Shown here: piece by piece, positions 31,204 through 40,097 of the stretch
Layout of the letters: every line of letters starts with the position of its first letter
Position numbering within the stretch: position 1 is the first letter of the stretch
Notes under the pieces: generated by a model
Database searches by the model: none
What the model saw: the letters and a program-made list of their open reading frames with translations, nothing else
What the model was told of the DNA's origin: nothing
Assembly: GCA_964649725.1 (NCBI GenBank)
Contig: CAZYTM010000003.1
Location: forward strand, 310,001 to 374,000
Direction: 5' to 3'
Length of the DNA: 64,000 nucleotides
Source: CAZYTM01 sp964649725
GTDB taxonomy: Bacteria > Desulfobacterota > Desulfuromonadia > Geobacterales > Geobacteraceae
Made by a program: the position numbers and the translations under genes

Positions 31204-31925
31204 GACAATTGCTCCTGGCTTGCTGGCGACTCTTTCGAGCTATTATTAGTTGCATCGGAGATGATCAGACCGTCGCGAAAGATCAGGTGCCGGCCGGCAA
31301 AAGCGGCGATATCAGGCTCATGGGTGACCATGATGATGGTGATCCCCTGCCGGTTAAGCTGCTGGAACAGGGTCATTATCTCTTCACTGGTAGTGGTATC
31401 GAGATTGCCGGTCGGTTCATCGGCGAGGATGATGGCCGGTTCGTTGACCAGCGCCCGGGCAATGGCGACCCGCTGCTGCTGGCCACCGGAGAGCTGACTG
31501 GAATAGTGGTCGGCGCGGTCCGCCAGACCTACCTTGGCCAGGGCGGCCAACGCCTTCTCGCGTCTCGTCCCGGCTGCCACACGGGCATAGACGAGCGGCA
31601 GCTCGACATTCTCCCTGGCTGAGGTGCGGGCCAGCAGATTGAACCCCTGAAAGACAAAGCCGAGCTTCCTGTTCCTGATCTCGGCCAGTTCGTTGCGCGA
31701 CAGGGCACCGACACTCACCTCTTCGAGCCGGTAATCGCCGCTGGTAGGGACGTCGAGACAGCCGAGCATATTCATGCAGGTCGATTTGCCGCTCCCCGAA
31801 GCCCCCATGATAGCGACGAATTCGCCGCGCCGGATGGTGAAGGAGACCCCTTTCAGCGCCTCTACCCGCTGATCACCCATGGTATAGACCTTGGTGACCT
31901 CTGTGACCTTGACTACCTCGTCCAT
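31200..31925 (-). CDS. MacB-type ABC transporter ATPase
   Basis: 241 residues with Walker A GASGSGKST, Q-loop FVFQGFNLL, signature LSGGQQQRVAIARAL, Walker B IILADEPTGNLD and the H-loop VTHEPDIAAFAG. The extra MNMLGCLD and GNLD blocks place it with the LolD/MacB family of extracellular-substrate exporters. It is separate from the permease, unlike E. coli MacB, which is the usual state in delta-proteobacteria. Confidence 0.9.
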   Translation of the reverse strand: MDEVVKVTEVTKVYTMGDQRVEALKGVSFTIRRGEFVAIMGASGSGKSTCMNMLGCLDVPTSGDYRLEEVSVGALSRNELAEIRNRKLGFVFQGFNLLARTSARENVELPLVYARVAAGTRREKALAALAKVGLADRADHYSSQLSGGQQQRVAIARALVNEPAIILADEPTGNLDTTTSEEIMTLFQQLNRQGITIIMVTHEPDIAAFAGRHLIFRDGLIISDATNNSSKESPASQEQLS

Positions 31926-33161
31926 TTAGTGCGGCCGCCCCATCCCCATCGGCCCGCCCCCTGCATTGCCATTCTTCTTCTGCGTAGAGACCTGCTCGAC
32001 GATCACCTCGTCATTCTCCTTCAGGCTACCCTCCACCATCTCCACCTGGCCGTCGTTGCTGATGCCGGTCTTGACCGGCACTGCCACCGGTTTCTTCTCT
32101 GCATTCAGGATGTAGACCTGCTGCCCCAGCTCTTTCTTCCCTTTTCGCTGCTCGGCTGCAGGTGGTTTGCCGCTGCTATCCTTCTCCTTCCTGGCATCCT
32201 TCTGCCCCTTGCCACTCTTCGGCTTGAAGCGGAGGGCTGCGGCCGGCAGCTTGACGACATTCTCCTTGCGGGCAGTCTCTATACTGACATTGGCGGTCAT
32301 CCCGGGCTTCAGTTTCATATCCTTGTTGTCGACCCTCACCACCACCACATAGGTGACCACGTTGGAGGTGACGACCGGTGCGTTGCGGATCTGGTAGACC
32401 TCCCCCTGAAAGCGGTTTTCCGGATAGGCATCAACGGTAAAGGTGACGGTCTGCCCCACCTTGACCCGGCTGATGTCCGATTCGTCGACGCTGGTATCGA
32501 CCTCCATCTTGGTCAGGTCCTGGGCTATGGTGAAGAGGGTCGGGGTGGTGAACGAGGCGGCCACGGTCTGCCCCACATCGACATTGCGGGAGACGACGAT
32601 GCCGTTCACCGGTGAGCGGATAGTGGCATATCGAAGGTTTGTCTCGGCCTGGGTCAAGGCGCCACGGGTCTGGGCGACACTCCCCTCTGCCGCCCTGACC
32701 GCTGCGACTGCCTGCTCGTAGCGGTTCTCCGCGCTGTCGAAATCGCTCTGGGCGACAATACCGTCTTTCACCAGCTGCCGGTTCCGCTCCAGATTTCGTT
32801 TGGCATCGTTCAGATCGGCCTTGGCCTTGAGCAGGTTTGCCTGGGCAGAGAGGTTATTACCGCGGGTCTGTTCCACCTGGGCAGCAAAGAGGGACGGATC
32901 TATCTGAGCGATAACCTCCCCCTTTTTTACCGGTGAATTGAAATCGACAAAGAGCCTGGCAATGGTGCCGGAGACCTGCGTGCCGACCTGCACGGTGACC
33001 ACCGCAGCAACATTACCGGTGGCAGATACTGCCGAGACGATATCCCCCCGCTCCACCTTGGCGGTCTTGTAGGTAACTTCCGGCTTCTTCTGCAGGGTGA
33101 AGTAAGCTATCCCCCCTGCCAGCAACAGGAGTACTATCAGCGGAATAAGTATCTTCTTCAT
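31926..33161 (-). CDS. MacA-like periplasmic adaptor (HlyD family)
   Basis: 411 residues. N-terminal membrane anchor (ILIPLIVLLLLAGGIAYFTL), then a biotinyl/lipoyl-like half (VSATGNVAAVVTVQVGTQVSGTIARLFVDFNSPVKKGEVIAQID), a coiled-coil hairpin (about residues 95-170), the second half motif (ATIRSPVNGIVVSRNVDVGQTV) and a beta-barrel domain. It bridges the permease and an outer-membrane channel. A lysine-rich insertion (about residues 310-350) precedes the C-terminal domain. First gene of the three-gene operon, controlled by the palindromes at 33277. Confidence 0.9.
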   Translation of the reverse strand: MKKILIPLIVLLLLAGGIAYFTLQKKPEVTYKTAKVERGDIVSAVSATGNVAAVVTVQVGTQVSGTIARLFVDFNSPVKKGEVIAQIDPSLFAAQVEQTRGNNLSAQANLLKAKADLNDAKRNLERNRQLVKDGIVAQSDFDSAENRYEQAVAAVRAAEGSVAQTRGALTQAETNLRYATIRSPVNGIVVSRNVDVGQTVAASFTTPTLFTIAQDLTKMEVDTSVDESDISRVKVGQTVTFTVDAYPENRFQGEVYQIRNAPVVTSNVVTYVVVVRVDNKDMKLKPGMTANVSIETARKENVVKLPAAALRFKPKSGKGQKDARKEKDSSGKPPAAEQRKGKKELGQQVYILNAEKKPVAVPVKTGISNDGQVEMVEGSLKENDEVIVEQVSTQKKNGNAGGGPMGMGRPH

Positions 33162-33276
33162 GCAACTCCTCTATTCCCAACCAGACCGGAAATTCTGCCA
33201 GGAGTGATGGCAAAAACTGCTCCATAATTATAACAGACTATTATTATAAACGAAGAGAGTTCACCCTGGTTGAGAC

Positions 33277-33308
33277 TGAACATTTGTTCACCTGAACAAT
33301 TGTTCAGG
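33277..33308 (-). promoter_or_regulatory. Double palindromic operator of the efflux operon
   Basis: Two adjoining palindromes share the half-site TGAAC: TGAACATTTGTTCA (33277-33290) and CCTGAACAATTGTTCAGG (33291-33308). On the minus strand a TTGACA stands just upstream at about 33319-33324, so a bound repressor would cover the promoter. The form suits a TetR-family regulator; none is encoded in the window. Confidence 0.75.
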
Positions 33309-33361
33309 AGCAGAGATATTTTGTCAAGTCTATTTATCGCCGCAAGGCAAAGAAATAAAAA

Positions 33362-33388
33362 CCCCCCTGCGAATAGTTCGCAGGGGGG
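33362..33388 (-). terminator. Strong Rho-independent terminator
   Basis: Perfect 12-bp stem CCCCCCTGCGAA/TTCGCAGGGGGG with a 3-base loop, followed on the minus strand by TTTTTAT. It lies 20 bases after the peptide gene at 33408 and separates it from the efflux operon. Confidence 0.93.
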
Positions 33389-33407
33389 CGTTTCGTGACG
33401 CCCGCCG

Positions 33408-33485
33408 TCAGCTGCCGGCGGGCTTGCTAGGGCAACCCTCTTTGCAGCGGGTTACCGGGCGCAGCATATAGATTGTGGTCCACAT
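33408..33485 (-). CDS. 25-residue CxxxC peptide with its own promoter and terminator
   Basis: The minus-strand frame from the ATG at 33485 encodes 25 residues opening MWTTIYMLRPVTRC and ending GCPSKPAGS, with a CKEGC motif. GGAG stands 10 bases upstream. It is framed by a sigma70-type promoter (33541-33572), a hairpin at the 5' end of the transcript and the strong terminator at 33362. No radical-SAM or other peptide-modifying gene is adjacent. It may be a small functional peptide, a precursor modified elsewhere, a leader peptide, or a coding look-alike inside a small RNA. Confidence 0.55.
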   Translation of the reverse strand: MWTTIYMLRPVTRCKEGCPSKPAGS

Positions 33486-33517
33486 AACCTTGGGTCTCCT
33501 TTCAATGGCATTCTCTC

Positions 33518-33535
33518 CCACCGCTTGCGCAGTGG
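33518..33535 (-). ncRNA. 5' hairpin of the small transcript
   Basis: On the minus strand CCACTGC-GCAA-GCGGTGG folds into a 7-bp stem with a GNRA tetraloop. It lies at the expected first bases of the transcript from the promoter at 33541-33572, a position that protects RNA from decay. Confidence 0.5.
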
Positions 33536-33540
33536 TTGAT

Positions 33541-33572
33541 ATTATACTAATCCTCACCCGGAGAATTGTCAA
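33541..33572 (-). promoter_or_regulatory. Sigma70-type promoter of the peptide gene
   Basis: Minus strand: TTGACA at 33567-33572; TATAAT at 33541-33546 with a 20-base spacer, or the overlapping TAGTAT at 33544-33549 with a 17-base spacer. Start of transcription is expected near 33534. Confidence 0.7.
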
Positions 33573-33594
33573 CGCCCCCTGCCATTAAATATGA

Positions 33595-34722
33595 TTATAT
33601 AAATTTCTTTATTATTCTGCTCAGCCCACCCTCCTTCACGTCTAGCGCCCCCTCTGGACAGAGTTCCCGACAGCAGAAACAGCGGATGCAGGAATGATAG
33701 TCGAATCGCAGCCGGCCATCCTGCTCGCAGATAGCCCTGGGGGGGCAGGCGGCAATACATATCCCGCAGCTGCTGCATTTTTCCGGCAGCACAAAGGGGC
33801 GTGAAGTCAAATAATGGCGCATCCGGTTCTTGAGAAATCTCGGCAGGCCAAACTGGACATCAGAGAGATGGGGGAGGCGGAAATCAGCCACCCGCACCTC
33901 TTCCACCCCTGCCCCGACAGTCTGGATCGATTCCCGCCCGGCCCCCTCCAGCCCAAGCCGACGGGCGACCTTCTCCAGATGGAGCAGCTTTTTCGGTATC
34001 CCGACCAGCTCGCCGGCAATGACATCGACCGCCAGGGCATTCTCGCCGGCCAGGAGCAGTCCGACCTGACGGGGGTCCCCGCTCCCCGGCCCATCCCCCT
34101 CCATTGCCACGACCGCATCGACGATATTCAGATCAGGCCGGCGCAGCTGATATATCTCCAGCAGCAACCGGGCAAACAGCTCCCGGTCAGCGCCCGCCTT
34201 CAGGTGCCAGGCAGCCTTGGCAGTCCCTACTACGGAACCGAACAGGTTCTTCACGCAGCAGGTCATGGTCATCATCTCGTGGGTCTTCAATTTGGGGAGA
34301 TTGATTATCCGGTCGGCTGCCAGATACTGACTGGCCAATTCGAACCGCTTGAATATCCCCTCACCGGCGACTTCACTGGTAGTGTCGAATTCCACCAGCT
34401 CTGCGCCACTCTCTGCAATAATATCGAGCATACCGGAGCGCTCCGCCACCTTGCGGAAATTACCGATCCCTGGCGAGTCCCCCACCAGTGCTGTTGCGCC
34501 GGCATCCTGCACCAGCTTTATCACCGCAAATACAATTTCAGGATGGGTGGTGACCGCCCGGTCCGGAGCTTTGGCGGCAAGCATGTTCGGCTTGATCAAG
34601 ACCCGTTCTCCCGGCCGGACATAGGCTCCCATCCCACCAAGAGGCGCCAGCAGACTCCTAAGTGCCACCATTACCTGGTCACGTCGATAGTCCGCCAATT
34701 TTTCTATACTCACCAGATGCAT
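33595..34722 (-). CDS. DUF362 protein with a two-cluster ferredoxin domain
   Basis: About 375 residues. Residues about 1-300 are the DUF362 domain (VLIKPNMLAAKAPDRAVTTHPEIV, ALVGDSPGIG). The C-terminus is a 2[4Fe-4S] ferredoxin-like domain: CSSCGICIAACPPRAIC and CIRCFCCRELCPEGAL. Proteins of this kind occur in anaerobes and are supposed to take part in electron transfer; no reaction is proven. The ATG at 34722 (MHLVSIEKL) matches the usual family start; the frame extends upstream to 34758. Confidence 0.85.
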   Translation of the reverse strand: MHLVSIEKLADYRRDQVMVALRSLLAPLGGMGAYVRPGERVLIKPNMLAAKAPDRAVTTHPEIVFAVIKLVQDAGATALVGDSPGIGNFRKVAERSGMLDIIAESGAELVEFDTTSEVAGEGIFKRFELASQYLAADRIINLPKLKTHEMMTMTCCVKNLFGSVVGTAKAAWHLKAGADRELFARLLLEIYQLRRPDLNIVDAVVAMEGDGPGSGDPRQVGLLLAGENALAVDVIAGELVGIPKKLLHLEKVARRLGLEGAGRESIQTVGAGVEEVRVADFRLPHLSDVQFGLPRFLKNRMRHYLTSRPFVLPEKCSSCGICIAACPPRAICEQDGRLRFDYHSCIRCFCCRELCPEGALDVKEGGLSRIIKKFI

Positions 34723-34786
34723 AATGGCACTATATGGCATCGTCACAGCAGAAGTCAAAAATTATCCGAACGACTCCGCCAGGGGA

Positions 34787-35599
34787 CTATTTATGCCGTA
34801 ACGACAGCTGATCGTCAGGGGTGGTCTCCTTGCGCAGATAGGCGAGTATCTCGATCAGCGTATCGATGATGATAGCTTCGTCGTTGGGGAATTCGTGCGG
34901 AGAGAGTTCCAGGGTCAGGGTCTGGTCATAGTCGGTATTGCGGAGATGATTGAGAAAGCGGGTGAGAGGGAGAATGCCGTGGCCGGGGAGGAGATGTTCG
35001 CGACCATAGCCGTAGTCGGAAAAATGGATATTACGGATTCTACCGGTATTGTAAAAGAGGTAGAAATCGTTGATGAAGTTGGCCTTGCCCGATCCCATGT
35101 GGGTGCAGTCAAAGGTCAGGTAGAGGTTGCGCTCATTCAAAAACTCGATCATCTTCTCGGTAGTGGAGAGGATATGCGGGTTCACCTTGAATTTACCGAC
35201 CCAGGGCATATTCTCCAGGGTTACTGTGACCTCCCCCTGCCCTACCTCTTTCTGAAAATCGATGATACTGTAAAACCAGCGCCAGAAACCTATCTCGCCG
35301 CCAAGCCAGGAGGGGGGGTGAAAATTCACCAGCGGCACATTACAGATGGCCGCCAGTTCTACACTCCGCTTCAGGGAATCGACCGGCCCACCCCAGCCAT
35401 CCAGTGGCATGAACGGCGCATGGATGGAGCATATCGGCATGATCTGGCTCAGTTCAGTAATGAGCTTGCGACTGTTGGTCCGCTGAAAATCATGATTGAT
35501 GATCAGCTCCAGACCGTCAAATCCTACCTCACAGGCGATCTTGAAGATCCTGCTGAAGGAGAACTTGAACAGTGTGCCGGTTGAGATGGAAATACGCAT
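34787..35599 (-). CDS. Sugar-phosphate isomerase/epimerase-like TIM barrel
   Basis: 270 residues of the xylose isomerase-like (AP endonuclease 2) superfamily. Metal-binding positions are visible: H in SIHAPFMPL, E in VTLENMPWVG, D and H in LTFDCTHMGSG, H in NIHFSDYGYGREH with HLLPGHG, and E in LTLELSPHE. The substrate cannot be predicted. It ends only 64 bases before the DUF362 start and may share its transcript. Confidence 0.8.
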   Translation of the reverse strand: MRISISTGTLFKFSFSRIFKIACEVGFDGLELIINHDFQRTNSRKLITELSQIMPICSIHAPFMPLDGWGGPVDSLKRSVELAAICNVPLVNFHPPSWLGGEIGFWRWFYSIIDFQKEVGQGEVTVTLENMPWVGKFKVNPHILSTTEKMIEFLNERNLYLTFDCTHMGSGKANFINDFYLFYNTGRIRNIHFSDYGYGREHLLPGHGILPLTRFLNHLRNTDYDQTLTLELSPHEFPNDEAIIIDTLIEILAYLRKETTPDDQLSLRHK

Positions 35600-35605
35600 G
35601 GATAC

Positions 35606-36838
35606 CTAACCGTGCTCGACAAAATCAAGATAGACAAGTTTTTGCAGATTCAGCAACGCTTCAAGAGCGACTTTTAGATCGTGCTGTTCATTTTCCGACT
35701 GCTCGTCCGGGTCGATGAAACTCTCCAACTCCTGCTCCTGCCAATATCGCAGTCCAGCGGAGATCCTGCAGCGGGCAAATTCGTGATAAGCCCGCAGCAG
35801 CCGTTCGGTCAGATCGATGCTCAGTGGTCCTCTCTCCATCAGCTGCTTGAGGCGGTCCAGGGTCGAGGTTGCCGCGATACCATACTTGAGCGCCATGACC
35901 CGGGCATTAGCCACCAACGGTATCAATGCATAAAGCTCCAGATTGAATCTACCCTTGTGCGGCCCGCTCCGCTCCACCCGCAATCTGCCGAAAAAGTCGA
36001 GCCCGACCGGCAGGACCGAGATGTTGACCGCCAGTTCGCGCAATTTTTCCTGATGATGGTCAAGGATGCTTGCCACCAGGTTCTTCATTTCGTCAGCCAG
36101 CTGCTGGTCACCATACAGCAGGCGCATATCAGCCAACGGCAAGACATTATTGATACCATCAGCTCCTTTACCACTGAACCCTTCGGTCAGTCGACTCCGC
36201 CACTCCTTGCGGCTGCCGCGCCAGGTCGGATTGACCGGGGCGATGCCGCTTCTGCTCCGCAGACCTATATTCTCCAACATAGCTACGACCCTGCTGGAAA
36301 AGCCGATGAAAAATGCGGCCGCCTCCTTGTTGCCATCATCATGCACCAGCAGGGAGTCGAAATCCCGGCATAAAGTTCCTTCCTGGCGGCCGGCACTGCC
36401 GACAGCAAACCAGCAGTGGGGGACCGGTGCCCTGCCGAAACCGTGCCGCGCCATCCATTCTTCGGCAAGCCAGAGGACCCGGGCGAAAAGCAGTTCCTGA
36501 AAAAGGTTGCAAAGTGCGTGGTATGCCACTACCGAACCACGTTGCTGAAAATATTCGGCGCTCATATCCCGACACTTTTGGACGACATTCTGCAGCGCCT
36601 CTTCCGTCTCTACTGCCGCACACTCAGCAACCAGCTCGGCGATCCTGGTGTTGTAAAACTCCTCGTAAGCAAGCTCGGCAGCAATCCTTTGCCGTAGGTC
36701 GGCAAGCAGGCTTACTCCTTCAGCTGCGCTGATGGAGCGCTGTTTTTCTGCAATGCTCGCCTGCAGGCCTGTTACCAGTTCCGCCACATTCCGCCAGGCA
36801 AGGATGTCATCCCCTTTTGCACCGAGAAATATTGCCAT
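35606..36838 (-). CDS. DUF294 nucleotidyltransferase-like protein
   Basis: 410 residues. The nucleotidyltransferase block is HCWFAVGSAGRQEGTLCRDFDSLLVHDD (GSxGRxE and DxD-type acidic residues), followed by a DUF294 C-terminal substrate-binding domain (LPVGLDFFGRLRVERSGPHKGRFNLE). It lacks the cyclic-nucleotide or CBS modules that often precede this pair. These proteins usually accompany sodium/acetate symporters, as here (36874), so it probably regulates uptake. Confidence 0.85.
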   Translation of the reverse strand: MAIFLGAKGDDILAWRNVAELVTGLQASIAEKQRSISAAEGVSLLADLRQRIAAELAYEEFYNTRIAELVAECAAVETEEALQNVVQKCRDMSAEYFQQRGSVVAYHALCNLFQELLFARVLWLAEEWMARHGFGRAPVPHCWFAVGSAGRQEGTLCRDFDSLLVHDDGNKEAAAFFIGFSSRVVAMLENIGLRSRSGIAPVNPTWRGSRKEWRSRLTEGFSGKGADGINNVLPLADMRLLYGDQQLADEMKNLVASILDHHQEKLRELAVNISVLPVGLDFFGRLRVERSGPHKGRFNLELYALIPLVANARVMALKYGIAATSTLDRLKQLMERGPLSIDLTERLLRAYHEFARCRISAGLRYWQEQELESFIDPDEQSENEQHDLKVALEALLNLQKLVYLDFVEHG

Positions 36839-36873
36839 TATTTCACTCCTGAGCCGCTAAACTCTACTGCATA

Positions 36874-38406
36874 TCAATCGAGGTGCCCGTGGACCTCTTC
36901 AGCCAGGTAGCGCCGCACCGAATCTGAAGGTGACGGCGTCAGCAGGGAGACCGTTATTATCACCGCTATCACTATCGGCGCACCGCAAAGAGCCGATGCT
37001 GTGAGCGGAAAGATGGTTTTCAGCACCGGCAACCAGTTGCCGGCCAGCGGTGCTGCAAAGGTTATCACTATGCCGGTCAGCATGCCGGCAATGGCGCCGA
37101 AACGGTTGGCCCGCCCCCACCATATCCCGAGCAGGAAGACCGGGAAGATCGTATTGCCTGCAAGAGCAAAGGCGACCGCAGTAATTTCAGCAATCAGGCC
37201 GGGCGGCTTAAGGGCAATGAGCAGCACCAGACCGGCGAGGACCAGCACCGACCCCTTGGCGATGAACATCTTGCTTGACTCCGACGCCTTAGGATTGATC
37301 AACCGGTAGTAGATATCATGGGACATGGAAGATGCACCGTTCATGAGCAGCCCGGTAACCGTGGAAAAGGCGGCGCTGATGCCACCCGCCGCCGCCATGC
37401 CGACCAGCCATGAGGGGAGACCGGCTTCGGTAACCGCCCGGAGCACCACTATATCCGCCATCATACGGGCCGCATCAGGGGAGAGGATGACCCCGCTTCT
37501 GGCCTCCATCAGCTTGGCAAAGACCGCATAGGCCGGTGCAGACCAATAGATCAGGGCGATGAAAAAGAGCCCCCAGACAACGCTCCAGCGTGCATCGCGG
37601 ACATTGGGGACTGTATAGAAGCGCGACAGTACATGGGGGAGGCCGGCGGTGCCGACCATCAGCGTGAAGCAGAGCGCGACCCATTGGAACAGCCCCCCCT
37701 GACCGGCAAAGGGTTGCGCAAAATCGATCTTGAACTCTGTTGCCAGCTCCTTCATGGCAGTACCGTACCCGAACTGGGGGAGCAGCCAGAAATAGCCGAG
37801 CTTGTATGCCAGGGCCATCAGCGGGACGATAAAGGTGACGATGATGATGAAATATTGCATCTGCTGGTTTCTGGTCACCCCGAGCATGCCGCAGACCACC
37901 ACGAATGAGATCACCGCCAGTGCGCCGAGCATCACCCCGCGGGTGTAATCGGTATTGAACAGCCAGGCGAAGACCATGCCGATCCCCTTGAACTGGGCGA
38001 CACAATAGATAATCGAAATGGTGATGGAAATAACTGCCGAAATGAGCCTGGCCAGAGGAGAGCCGTAACGGTCACCGACAAAATCAGGTGCAGTATGCTT
38101 GCCATAGCGTCTGATCTGTCCCGCCAGCAGGACCAGCAGCAGGACATAGCCGCCGGTCCAGCCGATAACATAGGCAAGGGCAAAGTAACCCTGCAGATAA
38201 AGGAGTCCGGCCATCCCGAGAAAGCTGGCAGCACTCATCCAGTTACTGGCAATTGCGGCACCACCGCCGATCCTGCCGGTGTAGCGGCCGCCAAAACCGT
38301 ATTCGGAGTTCTCCTTTGCCTTGTTATGCAGCCCGACCAGGATCAGCGAGGTTATTACCCCCGCTACCATGACCAGCGGCCAGAAGTTGGGTGCCGAGTT
38401 ATTCAT
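36874..38406 (-). CDS. Sodium:solute symporter, large subunit (VC_2705/ActP-like)
   Basis: 510 residues, about 13 membrane segments of the SSS family: GRYTGRIGGGAAIASNWMSAASFLGMAGL, VGTAGLPHVLSRFYTVPNVRDAR, FSTVTGLLMNGASSMSHDIYYRL. Members co-transport acetate or similar carboxylates with sodium. It overlaps the small subunit gene by 8 bases. In acetate-oxidising Geobacterales such transporters feed the CoA-transferase step (52427). Confidence 0.9.
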   Translation of the reverse strand: MNNSAPNFWPLVMVAGVITSLILVGLHNKAKENSEYGFGGRYTGRIGGGAAIASNWMSAASFLGMAGLLYLQGYFALAYVIGWTGGYVLLLVLLAGQIRRYGKHTAPDFVGDRYGSPLARLISAVISITISIIYCVAQFKGIGMVFAWLFNTDYTRGVMLGALAVISFVVVCGMLGVTRNQQMQYFIIIVTFIVPLMALAYKLGYFWLLPQFGYGTAMKELATEFKIDFAQPFAGQGGLFQWVALCFTLMVGTAGLPHVLSRFYTVPNVRDARWSVVWGLFFIALIYWSAPAYAVFAKLMEARSGVILSPDAARMMADIVVLRAVTEAGLPSWLVGMAAAGGISAAFSTVTGLLMNGASSMSHDIYYRLINPKASESSKMFIAKGSVLVLAGLVLLIALKPPGLIAEITAVAFALAGNTIFPVFLLGIWWGRANRFGAIAGMLTGIVITFAAPLAGNWLPVLKTIFPLTASALCGAPIVIAVIITVSLLTPSPSDSVRRYLAEEVHGHLD

Positions 38407-38749
38407 AGGTCCGGTCCCTCCTTCTGCTGTGTTCTTTGGTCAGCCGGTCGATGTAAAAGTTGAAGACGATACAGAGGATTATGAACCAGAGGGGGAGAAA
38501 CTGTCCGGTGAACCAAAAATGGAACGGCAGATTGAAGAAACTGAATTTGGTCAGGATACTTTTGCCGTTGCAGTCCGCAAGCAACCAGACTGCAAATTGA
38601 AAGCCGAAGGTCATCATCCCCCACCCAAGGAGAATCTCCAGCATTGTTGCGACTTCACTCCCCATGTAACCCTTGTTCGGTCGGAGCAGGTTGACGTCAT
38701 AGAAGTCCTTTTTCCACTCTTTCATATTGCCTCCCAAAACCCATTGCAT
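38399..38749 (-). CDS. Sodium:solute symporter, small subunit (DUF4212)
   Basis: 116 residues with two membrane segments and the family's ILLGWGMMTFGFQFAVWLLAD and FNLPFHFWFTGQFLPLWFIILCIVFNFYIDRL blocks. The DUF4212 protein pairs with the large symporter subunit that overlaps it. Start at 38749 gives the standard N-terminus length or a slightly longer one. Confidence 0.88.
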   Translation of the reverse strand: MQWVLGGNMKEWKKDFYDVNLLRPNKGYMGSEVATMLEILLGWGMMTFGFQFAVWLLADCNGKSILTKFSFFNLPFHFWFTGQFLPLWFIILCIVFNFYIDRLTKEHSRRRDRTYE

Positions 38750-38831
38750 GGGTATGCAGCAGATGATTACCTATGCCGGCCCGGCATAAGAGCGGACCAG
38801 CATGCACACTTACGCCTGAAGATCAATTTTA

Positions 38832-40097
38832 TCAGCTAGCAGCGCCCTGTCCATGCACCGGCACCTTCATCACCTCCCGCAGCAGAGCAGTAGCATATGC
38901 ACCGCGCGGCAGGGAAAAGACAAGTCGCAACCCATCCTGAACTTTTGTTACCGATGGCTCTCCGACCGGGACACGCAGCGGTCGACGCTCCCCTTCCATG
39001 CGCAGCCCGCCTGGCAAGGCAAAGTCAGCAAGGCGGAGACCCTCCCGCTGCAGAATCTCATCTTCCAATCTCCCCTGGTCACCTTCGGCCGGAGTCATTC
39101 GACAACCGAACATCGGACCGGTCGGTGATATCTCGAAAGCTTTGACCCGCTCTTCCTCCCGGAGCGGATCGACAACCAGAAAGCAGGCGCCGTTGGCGTG
39201 CTTGCAGGCCAGATCGCCATGCAGCAGCAGGTCGATACTCTGCAACCGCGAGGCAACTACCTGGTCAAAGAGCTCTGACTGACAGGCCGAGAGGAAGAGT
39301 TTCTGCAGTCGCGGGTTTACCCCCCTGAATGCCGCAGCATGGTTCTCCGGCTTACGCTGCAGGCGCTGCAGGACATCCCGTTCGGTCCTGCAATGCCCGG
39401 GGAAGAGCCGCAGGCTTTCTGCCAGGTCATTGTCCTGGAAAGCCCTGATGGCAGCCTGCCAACGTTCGTCATCTATCCTTGCCGGGTCGCCTATCAGGGT
39501 GGCAATCGCCTCCTGGTAATCCTGCCGCAGCATGGCCCGGCCAATCCGGCCGGAATTTCCCTGCAGGCCGTAACGCTGTTCACCGAACCAGTTTGGCAAA
39601 CCACGCTTTTGCAGGATTGTTAATACTGCCTCTGCCCGCTCGGCAGCATCTTTAACTACGTCGCGCAGCAGAATTGTAAAGCGGTTCCCGGCCAGATGCC
39701 CAAGCCGCAACTTGTTGACATGCCGCCTGGCTGCCACGACCCTGACCCCCGGCAGTTCCAGGGCCAGCAGCGCCTGCGGGTCGATCCTCGGGACAGAGAC
39801 GGTCTGAAAACAGATGCCACGGGCATCCTTCATCCCGGCATAACCTAAATCCCGCTCCGCCACTGACAACGCCCGGGCGACGCGACGGATCGCTTCCAGA
39901 GTGGTTATGCCCCGCTTCTCTAGCGTCGCATAACAATGCTCCCCTTCTCCACAAGGGGGATAGAGCGGCAGCTCCTCCACCACGAAATCGTCCTGCAACT
40001 CCTTGAAGACCCCGCCGGTACCCGGGAGTTCCGCAGTGAGATAAAGAGCCTGGCCGGCGCTGTTGCCGGCAGTATCGAGGGTCAATGCACCGGTCAT
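38832..40097 (-). CDS. truD: tRNA pseudouridine(13) synthase TruD
   Basis: About 421 residues. Converts U13 of tRNA-Glu to pseudouridine. Blocks: FKELQDDFVVEELPLYPPCGEGEHCYATLEKRG, the catalytic Asp in GYAGMKDARG, NRFTILLRDV and PNWFGEQRYGLQGNSGRIGRAML. The ATG at 40097 overlaps the stop of the upstream gene (TGATGA), which settles the start against one six codons earlier. Confidence 0.92.
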   Translation of the reverse strand: MTGALTLDTAGNSAGQALYLTAELPGTGGVFKELQDDFVVEELPLYPPCGEGEHCYATLEKRGITTLEAIRRVARALSVAERDLGYAGMKDARGICFQTVSVPRIDPQALLALELPGVRVVAARRHVNKLRLGHLAGNRFTILLRDVVKDAAERAEAVLTILQKRGLPNWFGEQRYGLQGNSGRIGRAMLRQDYQEAIATLIGDPARIDDERWQAAIRAFQDNDLAESLRLFPGHCRTERDVLQRLQRKPENHAAAFRGVNPRLQKLFLSACQSELFDQVVASRLQSIDLLLHGDLACKHANGACFLVVDPLREEERVKAFEISPTGPMFGCRMTPAEGDQGRLEDEILQREGLRLADFALPGGLRMEGERRPLRVPVGEPSVTKVQDGLRLVFSLPRGAYATALLREVMKVPVHGQGAAS

